DNA from: JAFMJV01 sp034436555
GTDB lineage: Bacteria; Chloroflexota; Limnocylindria; Limnocylindrales; CSP1-4
Direction: 5' to 3'
NCBI GenBank assembly: GCA_034436555.1
Contig: DAOTUU010000061.1
Span: forward strand, 85,107 to 149,106
Length of the DNA: 64,000 nucleotides
In this document: piece after piece, positions 17,901 through 25,512 of the stretch
Layout of the letters: each line of letters starts with the position of its first letter
How positions within the stretch are numbered: the first letter of the stretch is position 1
Position numbers and translations under genes: made by a program
The notes under the pieces: generated by a model
Databases searched by the model: none
What the model saw: the letters and a program-made list of their open reading frames with translations, nothing else
What the model was told of the DNA's origin: nothing

Positions 17901-18351
17901 GCTCGCACGTCACCCCGAGGGTGGCGATGTGACCGAGGAGACGAAGCGTGGCGCTCCCGAAGTCCGGCTGGCCCTCCTGGAACGCGGCGACCAGGTAGCT
18001 GATGAACGTCGCCCATTCCGCGTCCACCGGATCCAGCTTGAGCCACCGGACGGTCCGGACGGTCCGGCGCGCCCAGTCCGCCAGCAGCGTGGTCTTGCCG
18101 AACCCCGCCTCCGCCGCGAGCACACGGACGCGCTCGTCCGTGTGGCGATCCATCCACTCCAGCAGTCGTGGGCGGGCGAGCGTGGAATCCCGGAGGACCG
18201 GGGCACGCACCTTGCTCCGGATGATGATGTCCGACGAAGGGTCGAGCGGAGCATCCTCCGCGCTCCCTGGCACGGTGGGCGGCATCAGGTCCGACTGGAA
18301 GTCATCCCGCGCCGGGGTGTCTGAAGGCAATGCGACGGTGGGCTCGGCCAT
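14944..18351 (-). CDS. Giant STAND-ATPase (MalT/LuxR-like) transcriptional regulator with C-terminal BTAD/SARP-type output domain
   Basis: 1135 residues. N-terminal signal-transduction ATPase: Walker A AEAGFGKTTLLADW (about 80-93), Walker B VLIVDDIQHI (about 170), then the MalT-like GWGASLALIYSSLRG segment. The middle (about 400-880) is a long helical TPR-like sensor. The C-terminus (about 900-1130) has an OmpR-type winged helix (REQVFEALWPDQGPSQASNS) followed by a BTAD-type repeat domain, as in SARP/AfsR regulators. Here the DNA-binding domain is at the C-terminus, the reverse of classical SARPs. The N-terminal part is high-GC (about 70%) and the part after about residue 434 is low-GC (about 48-60%), suggesting a mosaic gene. 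It is followed by the two small ORFs and the HD-GYP gene on the same strand. Confidence 0.85.
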   Translation of the reverse strand: MAEPTVALPSDTPARDDFQSDLMPPTVPGSAEDAPLDPSSDIIIRSKVRAPVLRDSTLARPRLLEWMDRHTDERVRVLAAEAGFGKTTLLADWARRTVRTVRWLKLDPVDAEWATFISYLVAAFQEGQPDFGSATLRLLGHIATLGVTCEQATGQLIAELNAAVVEPTVLIVDDIQHIQGNTDVRAVLERLIDRAPEHLSLVLSGRGKPDLRLGRQTAQGNVVSLGTDDLRFTREETDDLFRVGYRIPLDGDLVGIVESRTEGWGASLALIYSSLRGQRKAEVKGFIRALAGSHEPLYDFLAEEVLGRQTVQMQQILLHASILDRIVPAWVSAALSVLDDAPPIRRVEAALDDADELGLMSRNSARSASRRFHPLLREFLASHLSVTTSVETLRRMHLRVAEAAEPSHWPTSAHHFIEAGEGEQAMRVIGDATIIALGTGAVGAALRLLDRIPHLVPTPPVLVIQARGLTTSGDAPSALQLLRGLDSHALASGRDRALVRLATASALDSTPDHDRVPEVLNDVINDGEAPPFLALIARAWFDLCTALDARGAISSVSRLADEAGRQGLHLYVGLARHNLCLTLLAQRALDEALREGRLAVESLGMAESDEGQTASAMVAMAHAQFELEDHDGALLTANAAVRRPVLHPDALAEAALLLLWTGHSRDAGGLIKAGWDSLGTGSRSPLSTSVMHAAEACLQLARGNSAGAWLHACRAQTSQFDINQTGFVLVVRAFSAIANLSPAEAAVHIRESGLELTRLHCKRWFPYITLLSTIIDSDIDGLVDILEERMVLSASALLVAVDAVAPALNQLKTVPTSLGAHVRKWPQRWRPSLRRALTMATSVNGRTTATLLASVGLAEDVSIIRDWEQKRKRSVRDNTLSSQLAKRISPTLMIHDLGQTSMVLAERQVMLADVRRRAATLLLYLVSRPRHTATREQVFEALWPDQGPSQASNSLHQTLYFLRQELVSDKDDGRPLVEYVPVETDLIYLASDLVHVDSAAFARQAAELCTKRPGSAEAMSVIQAYGGRFAPEFEYEEWALRWRDHVHSAFLDLVEQAAKARMPARAPEASAILRHAIAIDPEALELKPLLAASLFLSGSEAAARHLYRQFALEHEREFGEPAAPLQTVLESVSRD

Positions 18352-18424
18352 GTCTGCATGTTCGCCGCCGCTCCTCGACCGGCACTTATCGAGGCTGTGG
18401 ATAACTCGGCGATGCTCCCCCTGC

Positions 18425-18637
18425 CTACTGGGCCCCGCCTTCGTACTCGAAATGGATCTTCAGCTCCACGCGGTACTCGGCGATCTGACCCTCCGACACG
18501 CGCGCGGATGACCGGACCACCTCCACCTCACGAATGTTGCGCACCGTCCGTGAGGCCACCTGGACCGCGTGCCGCACGGCGTCACTGAAGGAGTCGGGAC
18601 TGGTCCCGACCATCTCCCTGATGATGATGGTGCCCAT
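18425..18637 (-). CDS. Dodecin family flavin-binding protein
   Basis: 70 residues with the dodecin pattern: a start with V-G-T-S-P-D-S-F-S-D-A-V, ASRTVRNIREVEVV (strand-helix core around the flavin site) and AEYRVELKIHFEYEGG at the C-terminus. Dodecins assemble into hollow 12-mers that store or buffer flavin or CoA. The length matches the family. It is divergent from the secreted-protein gene at 18741 and lies 73 bp upstream, on the same strand, of the BTAD regulator. Confidence 0.85.
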   Translation of the reverse strand: MGTIIIREMVGTSPDSFSDAVRHAVQVASRTVRNIREVEVVRSSARVSEGQIAEYRVELKIHFEYEGGAQ

Positions 18638-18740
18638 CAGCGCGCTGTCCTCCGCTATCCCTGTGGTCTACCGGGCGAAGTGTAGGCGGCGCTGCCGATG
18701 GGCAGGGAACCGGTTCGATGGACCGATCGTCTTGCCGCCC

Positions 18741-19643
18741 ATGCCGACCAACAGCCAGCGCCGGACTCCCCGGCGCGTCCTCTCCACCCTTCCCCTCGCG
18801 GGAGCGCTCCTGGCGGTGACCGCCGGCTCGGCGCTTGCGCAGTCCCCCTCCACCGCGCCGATCGGCGCCATCGACCACCCCACCGGATCGACCGACATCA
18901 TCCTGTCGATGGAGACCGGTGGGGGCTTCGTCCCCTTCGGCTACCTCATCACGCAGGCTCCGACGTTCGTGCTGTATGGCGACGGCACGGCCATCTTCCG
19001 CCCGTCGGAGCCGGTGGGCGACGGCCAGACCTACACGCCCTTCGTCCAGGCCGAGCTGTCCCCAGAGCAGGTCGATGCGCTCCTGGCGTACGCACTCTCC
19101 GTGGGTCGGCTTGCCGATGCCGCCAACAGCTACATGGTCAGACAGGTGACGGACGCGCCCACCACCCTGTTCACGATCGATGCGGCCGGCATCGACAAGG
19201 CGGTGAGCGTGTATGCCCTTGGCATCGCGACCCCGGAAGGAGCAGACGCCGAGTACTACGCGGCGTTCGAGGACCTGGCGACCCTGCTGGCCACCTTCGA
19301 GCAGCAGGTCGAGAAGGGCAACGTGGTCTCCGCCGAGGTGTACCAGCCGGAGGCCTACCGCGTCGTCCTCGCCCTCACCGATGGATCCACCGACGCGGCC
19401 ATCGGGTGGCCGTGGGCTGATCTCACGATCGCAGACTTCACGACCTTCCCGGATAACCCGAACTGGATGTACGCGGCGATGACGCCGGAGCAGCTGGCTG
19501 CGATCACGACCGTTCCCTCCGGTGGAGGTTCGGGCGTCACGGTCATGGCACCCGATGGACCGACCGCGTATCAGGTCTACTGGAGACCCTTGCTGCCGGG
19601 CGAAGCCGTGGCGCCTCCCGTCGTCGGCGGCAAGGGATTCTGA
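18741..19643 (+). CDS. Secreted protein of unknown function
   Basis: 300 residues with a Sec signal peptide (basic RRTPRR, hydrophobic core, A-L-A-Q cleavage region near residue 32). The mature part has no recognised domain. It has a short FVLYGDGTAIF strand and acidic/Ala-rich helices (ELSPEQVDALLAYALSVG), plus TIADFTTFPDNPNWMYAAMT towards the end. No cysteine is present in the mature protein, so it is not a lipoprotein. I chose the ATG at 18741 because the signal peptide starts there; the frame is open upstream. It is convergent with dnaB. Confidence 0.65.
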   Translation: MPTNSQRRTPRRVLSTLPLAGALLAVTAGSALAQSPSTAPIGAIDHPTGSTDIILSMETGGGFVPFGYLITQAPTFVLYGDGTAIFRPSEPVGDGQTYTPFVQAELSPEQVDALLAYALSVGRLADAANSYMVRQVTDAPTTLFTIDAAGIDKAVSVYALGIATPEGADAEYYAAFEDLATLLATFEQQVEKGNVVSAEVYQPEAYRVVLALTDGSTDAAIGWPWADLTIADFTTFPDNPNWMYAAMTPEQLAAITTVPSGGGSGVTVMAPDGPTAYQVYWRPLLPGEAVAPPVVGGKGF

Positions 19644-19696
19644 GGTCGGTGCATGGCGACGGGGTCCGGGGTCTCGTCTCCGGACCCCCGCCCAGC

Positions 19697-21058
19697 TCAG
19701 TGATACGTGTTGGCTGGGTAGCGCCCCTCCTCCACCGCTGAGACGAAGCGCGTCTGCCGCTTCTTGAACCACAGGGTGGCCTCGCCGGTGGGGCCGTTCC
19801 TGTGTTTGGCGAGCTTCAGCTTCACGATCTCGCCGTCGTGGTCCTGGTCATCCGCCCCCCGCTCCTTCTCCCGCCACAGGAACATCACGAGGTCCGCGTC
19901 CTGCTCGATCGATCCGGATTCCCGGAGGTCTGACAGCCGTGGCTCGCGGGACTCCCGCATCTCTGCCTGGCGGGACAGCTGGCTCAGTGCGATGAGCGGC
20001 ACCTGGAGCTCCCGGGCGAGCGCCTTGAGCCCACGCGAGATCTCCGCCACTTCCTGGACACGGTTCGCGTCCCGGCTCTGGATGGAGGACTGCATCAACT
20101 GCAGATAGTCGACGATCAACAGGTCCAGGCCGGTCTCCGCCTGAAGTCGGCGCGCCTTGGTCCGCAGCTCCATCGTGGTGATGTTGGGCGTATCGTCGAT
20201 GAAGATCGGTGCCTCTGACAGCGTGTTCATGGCGGGCGCGAGACGCGTGAAGTCCATCTCCTCGAGGAAGCCGGTGCGGAGCCGCTGCGAGTCGATGTCC
20301 GCCACCGAGCTGAGGAGCCGCAGCACGAGTTGCTCCTTGCTCATCTCGAGCTGGAAGATCCCGACGGTCTTGCCCTCCTTCACCGCGGCATGCTCCGCGA
20401 TGTTGAGGGCGAAGCTCGTCTTGCCGATGGACGGTCGGGCGGCGAGGATGATGAGGTCCGACTTCTGGAGCCCGGTGGTCATGGCATCGAGGTCCGGGAA
20501 CCCGGTGCGGATGCCGCTGACCTCGCCCTTGTGCTGGTGGAGGTAGTCCAGCCGGTCATATGCCGAATGGAGCAGGGTGCGCAGCGGCGAGAAGCCGGAG
20601 GCGACACGCTTCTGGCTGACCGCGAAGAGCTCCTGCTCAGCCCTGTCGATGCTCAGCTCGACATCCTGCGACTCGTCATACCCGATGCCGGCGATCCGTC
20701 CTGCCGCCGAGATCAGTCCGCGGAGCACCGCCTTGCGCTCCACGATGCGGGCGTAGTAGACCGCGTTGACCGCGGTGGGCGTGAGGTTGATGAGGCTGGT
20801 CAGATACGCCGCTCCGCCCACCGCATCCAGGAGCCCCTGTCGCTCCAGGACCTCGGAGACGGTGACCAGATCGACGGGCTCACGCCGCTCCGAAAGCTCC
20901 AGGACCGCGGCGTACACCGTGCCATGCGCCTGGCGATAGAAGTCCTGCGGCCGGAGGAGCTCCGCCACCTCGATGATGGCGTCACGGTCGATGAGCAGGG
21001 CGCCGAGCACCGACTGCTCGGCCTCGATCGATTGCGGCGGCAGACGGTCGATGGACAC
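19697..21058 (-). CDS. dnaB: Replicative DNA helicase DnaB
   Basis: 453 residues, the normal length. The N-terminal DnaB domain begins PPQSIEAEQSVLGALLID. The RecA-like domain has Walker A AARPSIGKTSFALNIAEH (about 207-216), the H1a-type FQLEMSKEQL segment, Walker B LLIVDYLQLM and the H4 region SRQAEMRESREPRLSDLRES. It unwinds DNA at the replication fork as a hexamer. No intein is present. It lies downstream of lexA on the same strand; the 190-bp region upstream carries repeated TCCAC/GTGGA motifs. Confidence 0.97.
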   Translation of the reverse strand: MSIDRLPPQSIEAEQSVLGALLIDRDAIIEVAELLRPQDFYRQAHGTVYAAVLELSERREPVDLVTVSEVLERQGLLDAVGGAAYLTSLINLTPTAVNAVYYARIVERKAVLRGLISAAGRIAGIGYDESQDVELSIDRAEQELFAVSQKRVASGFSPLRTLLHSAYDRLDYLHQHKGEVSGIRTGFPDLDAMTTGLQKSDLIILAARPSIGKTSFALNIAEHAAVKEGKTVGIFQLEMSKEQLVLRLLSSVADIDSQRLRTGFLEEMDFTRLAPAMNTLSEAPIFIDDTPNITTMELRTKARRLQAETGLDLLIVDYLQLMQSSIQSRDANRVQEVAEISRGLKALARELQVPLIALSQLSRQAEMRESREPRLSDLRESGSIEQDADLVMFLWREKERGADDQDHDGEIVKLKLAKHRNGPTGEATLWFKKRQTRFVSAVEEGRYPANTYH

Positions 21059-21127
21059 GCATCACTCCATGGGCGGCGACGGAACGCGCGGTGGCACAGG
21101 CAGCAGATGGTGGCGGTGTGGTGTCGC

Positions 21128-21143
21128 GGGCCGCTAGCGGCCC
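21128..21143. promoter_or_regulatory. 16-bp perfect palindrome upstream of dnaB
   Basis: GGGCCGCTAGCGGCCC is perfectly symmetric, 70 bp upstream of the dnaB start and just before the TCCAC cluster. It is a candidate protein site or the end hairpin of the lexA transcript. Confidence 0.45.
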
Positions 21144-21144
21144 A

Positions 21145-21215
21145 TCCACGGACCTCGTCCACGAGATGCCACGCCGCCGCGTCCACGCTGTGGACGATGT
21201 GTGGAGATCATCCAC
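21145..21215. promoter_or_regulatory. Cluster of six TCCAC/GTGGA motifs upstream of dnaB
   Basis: Copies at 21145, 21158, 21182, 21190 (inverted), 21201 (inverted) and 21211, the last four forming two short inverted repeats. TCCAC is the core of the DnaA box (TTATCCACA), but none of the copies is a full consensus. Confidence 0.35.
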
Positions 21216-21248
21216 CCCCAGGCTGCCGCGCAGACCAGGGGGGCGGGG

Positions 21249-21899
21249 TCAGTCCACGCGCCGGATGACGCCGATGAGCTTGCCCTGGATGCGGACGTCC
21301 TCATAGAACATGGGAGCGTACGCGTCATTGGCAGGCTGGAGCCGGACGCGGCCCTTCTCGCGGAAGAACTGCTTGAGCGTGACGGCGTTCTCCTCCACCT
21401 GGGCCACGACGATGTCCCCGTTCTTGGCGGATTGCTGCGGCCGGATGACCACGAAGTCCCCATCCGTGATGTGGGCGTTGACCATGGAGTCCCCCCGGAC
21501 ACGCAGCACGTAGGCGTCTCCGCTGGGAGCCATCATCTCCGGCACGGAGATCGTCTCGCTGGCGTCCTGATACGCCTCGATCGGTCCGCCCGCCGCGATC
21601 TCCCCGATCACCGGCAGCACATGGATGGCCGCTGTGCCCGACTGCGGCACCAGCTCCGAGCTGAGGCCGAGATTCAGGGCCGCCGTGGGTGTCAGTCTGA
21701 GGGCCCGCGATCGCGTCGCCCCCCGCTCCAGATACCCGTCCTTCTCCAGGGCGGACAGATGGTGATGAACCGCCGAGGTGGATGCGAGCCCGACGGCTGT
21801 CGCGATCTCACGCACGGACGGCGGATAGCCACGCGCTCGCAGCGTGGCCGAGATGTAGTCGATGATGCGCTGCTTGCGCAACGCATCGTGCTTGGTCAC
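21249..21899 (-). CDS. lexA: SOS repressor LexA
   Basis: 216 residues. The N-terminal winged helix has GYPPSVREIATAVGLASTSA. The self-cleavage site is in IGEIAAGGPIEAY (Ala103-Gly104), with catalytic Ser138 in VRGDSMVNAHITDGD and Lys176 in AVTLKQFF. It represses DNA-damage genes and cleaves itself on RecA filaments. The start is the GTG at 21899, set by AAGGAGG 5 nt upstream. A perfect LexA box lies in its own promoter. It is divergent from DUF1232-rplI-dinB and upstream of dnaB. Confidence 0.97.
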   Translation of the reverse strand: MTKHDALRKQRIIDYISATLRARGYPPSVREIATAVGLASTSAVHHHLSALEKDGYLERGATRSRALRLTPTAALNLGLSSELVPQSGTAAIHVLPVIGEIAAGGPIEAYQDASETISVPEMMAPSGDAYVLRVRGDSMVNAHITDGDFVVIRPQQSAKNGDIVVAQVEENAVTLKQFFREKGRVRLQPANDAYAPMFYEDVRIQGKLIGVIRRVD

Positions 21900-21925
21900 G
21901 GGGCGCCTCCTTGCAGGTGCACGTC

Positions 21926-21954
21926 ACGGTACCGAACGTCTGTTCGATTGTCAA
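21926..21954 (-). promoter_or_regulatory. lexA promoter with LexA box in the spacer
   Basis: On the minus strand, TTGACA (21954-21949), a 17-bp spacer and TACCGT (21931-21926) form a good sigma-70-type promoter. The spacer holds the palindromic box CGAACAGACGTTCG (21933-21946), the CGAAC-N4-GTTCG type used by Gram-positive, actinobacterial and chloroflexal LexA. LexA would block its own promoter. Confidence 0.85.
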
Positions 21955-21994
21955 GCACCATGCCTCCTCGGCCGGAGGGCCGCGGGCCCCCTGC

Positions 21995-22000
21995 TAGACT
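21995..22000 (+). promoter_or_regulatory. -10 box (TAGACT) of the DUF1232-rplI-dinB operon
   Basis: TAGACT ends 10 nt before the ATG at 22011 and lies 48 bp from the LexA box, so LexA could also affect this divergent promoter. Confidence 0.45.
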
Positions 22001-22010
22001 TCCCTGTCCG

Positions 22011-22499
22011 ATGGCCCTGCGTCTCCCCCTGCGCCTTGGACTGAGCGTGCTCAGCCTGTGGCCGTTCCTGCCCATCGCGGCTCGTGCGCCGTTGTACGGG
22101 CGACTGCTCGTGGAACTGCTCGCCGACGGGCGTGTGCCAGCGTCTCGCAAGGCCGTCATCGGGCTCGCGGCCGCATACGTCGCATCACCCATCGACCTGA
22201 TCCCGGATTGGATCCCGGTCATCAGCCGCCTGGATGACGTGGCGGTGATCATCGTCGCGCTGGACGTCTTCCTCGAGGGAGTGCCGCGTGATGTGCTTCT
22301 CGATAGGATGTACACGCTGGGCATCGATGGTCGCGAGCTGGAACGTGACATGGAATCGGTGCGCCGGTTCCTGCCGGGCCCGATACGCTCGGCGATGATG
22401 CGCCTGCCCGAACTCATCGAGGCAGGCATGACGCTCGTCCGGAGCCGACTGGTGGACTCAACCGGGCTGCCGGACACAAGGAGGAACGCCTCGCAGTGA
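22011..22499 (+). CDS. DUF1232 membrane protein
   Basis: 162 residues. The diagnostic DUF1232 core is present: a hydrophobic segment with YVASPIDLIPDWIPVISRLD and DDVAVIIVALDVFLEG. The family is widespread and of unknown biochemical role. N-terminal and central hydrophobic stretches suggest membrane association. Its stop overlaps the GTG of rplI (GTGA), so ribosomal protein L9 translation is coupled to it, an unusual partner for rplI. The start ATG at 22011 follows a TAGACT -10 box at leaderless-type distance. Confidence 0.8.
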   Translation: MALRLPLRLGLSVLSLWPFLPIAARAPLYGRLLVELLADGRVPASRKAVIGLAAAYVASPIDLIPDWIPVISRLDDVAVIIVALDVFLEGVPRDVLLDRMYTLGIDGRELERDMESVRRFLPGPIRSAMMRLPELIEAGMTLVRSRLVDSTGLPDTRRNASQ

Positions 22500-22942
22500 A
22501 GGTCATCCTGACCCAGGACGTCCCGTCGCTCGGCAAGAGCGGCGAACTGAAGGACGTGGCAGACGGCTACGCCCGCAACTTCCTGATCCCGCAGCGCAAG
22601 GCCGTGTCGGCCGCGGGCGGTGCGTATCGCGCCTGGCAGCACGACATCGCCAGCCGTGAGGAGAAGCGGAAGCGCGAACGGGAGGAAGCGGAGATCGCCG
22701 CCCAGCGAATCGGCAGCACCACGCTGACGATGGGCGTCAAGGTCGGCGAGGGCGGCAAGCTCTATGGCTCGATCACCGCCAAGGACATCGCCGATGCGCT
22801 CGGTCGGCGCGGCATCGTGGTCGACCGGCACAAGATCGATCTCGCGGAGCCGCTCAAGACCCTGGGCACCTACAAGGTCGCCATCCGCGTCTACGCCGGC
22901 CTCACCCCTGAGGTCACCATCGCGGTCGAGCCAAAGGGCTGA
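22496..22942 (+). CDS. rplI: 50S ribosomal protein L9
   Basis: 148 residues. The L9 N-terminal signature is complete: MKVILTQDVPSLGKSGELKD and VADGYARNFLIPQRKA, followed by the charged connecting helix and the C-terminal rRNA-binding domain (YGSITAKDIADAL). L9 binds 23S rRNA at the base of the L1 stalk. The start is a GTG overlapping the previous stop, with AAGGAGGA 9 nt upstream (22479-22486). The usual partners rpsF, ssb and rpsR are absent here. Confidence 0.97.
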   Translation: MKVILTQDVPSLGKSGELKDVADGYARNFLIPQRKAVSAAGGAYRAWQHDIASREEKRKREREEAEIAAQRIGSTTLTMGVKVGEGGKLYGSITAKDIADALGRRGIVVDRHKIDLAEPLKTLGTYKVAIRVYAGLTPEVTIAVEPKG

Positions 22943-22985
22943 CCCGGCTCCGTCCCATCCGGACGGGGTGCAAGATAGCGCCGCC

Positions 22986-24230
22986 ATGAGCGGCGCGACC
23001 ATCCTCCACGTCGATCTCGACGCGTTCTTCGCGGCCGTCGAGCAGCGCGATCGGCCTGAGCTCCGGGGCCGACCCGTCATCGTGGGCGGCGGCGGTCCCG
23101 GCGACCGGGGTGTCGTCAGCGCGGCCTCCTACGAGGCGCGCCGGTTCGGCGTGCGCTCCGCCATGCCCCTCAGGACCGCGGGAGCACTCTGCCCGCAGGG
23201 CGTCTTCGTGCCCGTCGACGGGCGCAGGTACGCGCGGGTCAGCCGAGAGGTCATGGCCATCCTGCGGCGATTCTCGCCGCTGGTGGAGCAGATCTCCATC
23301 GACGAGGCCTTCCTGGACGTGCGGGGAACGGAGGCGCTCCACGGGATACCGGAGGCCATCGCCCGATCGATCAAGGCGACCGTCCTCGGCGAGCTTGGGC
23401 TGACCGCATCGGTCGGCGTCGCTGCGACGCGCCTGGTGGCGAAGGTCGCGTCCGACCTGCGCAAGCCCGACGGCCTGGTGGTCGTGCCAGCCGGGGAGGA
23501 GGAGGCGTTCCTGGCGCCCCTGCCCATCGCCCGGCTGTGGGGCGTGGGCGAGAAGTCCCGGGCGGTGCTCGCGGAGTACGGGGTACGCACCATCGGGGAC
23601 CTGGCAATGCTGCCGGCCGACCTGCTCCAGCGGCGCTTCGGGACAATGGGCCCGGTGCTCCACGATCGCGCCCGCGGCGTCGATCCCACCCCCGTGGGCG
23701 ACGGTGAGGCGGCCAAGTCCGTGAGCCACGAGCACACCTTCGACCGGGATACCAACGACTGGGAGGTCATCGAGCGGACGCTCCTGGCCCTGTGCGAGGG
23801 AGTCGCTGGACGCCTTCGGGCGGGCGGCGTCAAGGCGGGCACCGTGACCGTCAAGGTGCGCGACTCCGGATTTGCGACGCACACCCGACAACGGACGCTG
23901 CCGCAGCCGACCGACCAGACCGAACGCATCTGGAGGGTCGCGCTGGAGCTGGCCCGTCCGCAGGTGCACGGGCGAACCGTGCGGCTGCTGGGCGTCGCGG
24001 CGAGCCATCTCGCGGAGCGCGAGCAGCTGGCGCTGTTCGGCGATGACGAGCGCACGACAGCCGCCAATCGCGCCACCGACGACATCCGGAGACGTTTCGG
24101 AGCGAAGGCGATCGTCCGGGCGCGACTGCTCCAGAGCGGTGTCGCGGAGCCCTTCGAGCGCGACCATCTCCAAGCTCCGGAGGCGAACCGCGTGGGGCGA
24201 ACCCGTCCACCCGGCGAACACCGGGACTGA
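22986..24230 (+). CDS. dinB: Y-family DNA polymerase IV (DinB)
   Basis: 414 residues. Catalytic carboxylates are in LHVDLDAFFAAVEQRD (Asp10) and SIDEAFLDV (Asp106, Glu107). A helix-hairpin-helix region (ARLWGVGEKSRAVLAEYGV) and the little-finger motif KSVSHEHTFDRDT follow. The C-terminal end has LALFGDDE, which resembles the beta-clamp-binding consensus QLxLF (QLALF). It performs error-prone lesion bypass. Start ATG at 22986; no LexA box is seen directly in front, and it follows rplI by 43 bp. An IS110 element sits 22 bp after the stop. Confidence 0.93.
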   Translation: MSGATILHVDLDAFFAAVEQRDRPELRGRPVIVGGGGPGDRGVVSAASYEARRFGVRSAMPLRTAGALCPQGVFVPVDGRRYARVSREVMAILRRFSPLVEQISIDEAFLDVRGTEALHGIPEAIARSIKATVLGELGLTASVGVAATRLVAKVASDLRKPDGLVVVPAGEEEAFLAPLPIARLWGVGEKSRAVLAEYGVRTIGDLAMLPADLLQRRFGTMGPVLHDRARGVDPTPVGDGEAAKSVSHEHTFDRDTNDWEVIERTLLALCEGVAGRLRAGGVKAGTVTVKVRDSGFATHTRQRTLPQPTDQTERIWRVALELARPQVHGRTVRLLGVAASHLAEREQLALFGDDERTTAANRATDDIRRRFGAKAIVRARLLQSGVAEPFERDHLQAPEANRVGRTRPPGEHRD

Positions 24231-24252
24231 GGGGCCAGCCGAGGGCGGAATC

Positions 24253-24268
24253 CGTGCCATGTGAGCTG
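24253..24268. repeat. Boundary repeat at the right end of the IS110 element
   Basis: cgtgccatgtgagctg matches 15 of 16 bases with 25722-25737 at the other end, marking the likely limits of the insertion. Confidence 0.6.
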
Positions 24269-24285
24269 CTTCGAAAAGAACCCCC

Positions 24286-25512
24286 TCAAGCGCTCGGCAC
24301 GGCGCTGACGTGGTAGCCGAGCGCCTCGATGCGCCCGGTGAGACGCCTGATGGTCCTCTCCCGATCGCGCTCATCGAACCATGTGGTCCCGAGGTCTTGG
24401 TAGACGACGCCGCGACCAAGGATATGGAAGGCGGTCACGAGCAGCACGTGGGCGAGGGCGAACGTCGCGCGCTTGGCACCCCGGCGCGCCGCGAGCCGCC
24501 TGTAGCGGGCGCCGAGATAGGTGTCGCTCCGCCCGGCGGACTTGGCGGCCTCGACGAGCATCGAGCGGAGCCAGGGGCTGCCCTTGCGGGCGCGTCCCGA
24601 GCGGGACCTGCCCGCGCTCTCGTGGCTGCCCGGGCACAGCCCGGCCCACGACGCGAGGTGACGCGACGTCGGGAAGCGGCCCATGTCGTGGCCGACCTCG
24701 GCGAGGATCGTCTCGGCCGTCCGCCGGCCGATGCCGGGCACCGTCTGGAGCCGCTCGATCTCGGCCTGGAGCGGGGCGAGCCTCGCCGCGATCTCGACCG
24801 AGGTCCGCTCGATCAGCTCGTCGATCGTGTCCAGCATCCGGAGCTGCACGGACAGCAGGAACGCCTGGTGCGGGCCGAACCGCCCGGCGAGGGCTTCCAC
24901 GAGCGCGTCGCGCTTCTCGCGCAGGCGACCGCGGGCGTGGGCCGCGAGCCGCTCGGGGTCGGTCTCGCCCGCGATGAGTGCCTCGAGCATCTCGCGGCCG
25001 GAGACCCCCACGACGTTGGAGGCCACGGACGCCAGCTTGATGTTGGCGCCCTCGAGCACCTTCTGGATGCGGTTCACCTCCGCCGAGCGCTGCTGGAGGA
25101 GCACGGTCCGGTAGCGGGTGAGCTCGCGCAGCTCGCGCGCGGGGCGGTCGGGGATGAACGAGGGTCGCAGGAGCCCGTGGCGCAGCAGGTCCGCGATCCA
25201 CTCCGCGTCCCGCACGTCGGTCTTGCGGCCGGGCACGGCCTTGAGGTGCTGGGCGTTGACAACGAGGATCTCGAAGCGACCCTCGAGCACGTTGTACACG
25301 GGCTTCCAGAACGACCCCGTGCTCTCCATCGCGACGACCGTGACCGCGACCGACGCGAGCCAGTCGGACAGCTCGAGGAGGCCGGCCGTCGTCGTCCGGA
25401 ACGAGGCGAGCTCGCGGGTGGGATGGCCGCGCGGACCGGGGGTGAGGCGGCAGGCCACGATCATCCGCTTGTGGACGTCGAGACCGGCGCATCGAGCGTT
25501 GACCACATCCAT
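24286..25512 (-). CDS. IS110-family DEDD transposase/recombinase
   Basis: 408 residues, full length. The RuvC-like DEDD domain has Asp12 (GLDVHK), Glu63 (AMESTGSFW), Asp99 and Asp102 (GRKTDVRDAEWIADLL). The central helical region is followed by the Transposase_20 domain with helix-hairpin-helix TVPGIGRRTAETILAEVG and the serine motif WAGLCPGSHESAGRSR (candidate nucleophile near residues 296-299). These enzymes cut and join DNA with a serine nucleophile, guided by a bridge RNA. All catalytic residues appear intact, so the element may be active. GGAGGAGCG lies before the ATG. Confidence 0.95.
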   Translation of the reverse strand: MDVVNARCAGLDVHKRMIVACRLTPGPRGHPTRELASFRTTTAGLLELSDWLASVAVTVVAMESTGSFWKPVYNVLEGRFEILVVNAQHLKAVPGRKTDVRDAEWIADLLRHGLLRPSFIPDRPARELRELTRYRTVLLQQRSAEVNRIQKVLEGANIKLASVASNVVGVSGREMLEALIAGETDPERLAAHARGRLREKRDALVEALAGRFGPHQAFLLSVQLRMLDTIDELIERTSVEIAARLAPLQAEIERLQTVPGIGRRTAETILAEVGHDMGRFPTSRHLASWAGLCPGSHESAGRSRSGRARKGSPWLRSMLVEAAKSAGRSDTYLGARYRRLAARRGAKRATFALAHVLLVTAFHILGRGVVYQDLGTTWFDERDRERTIRRLTGRIEALGYHVSAVPSA

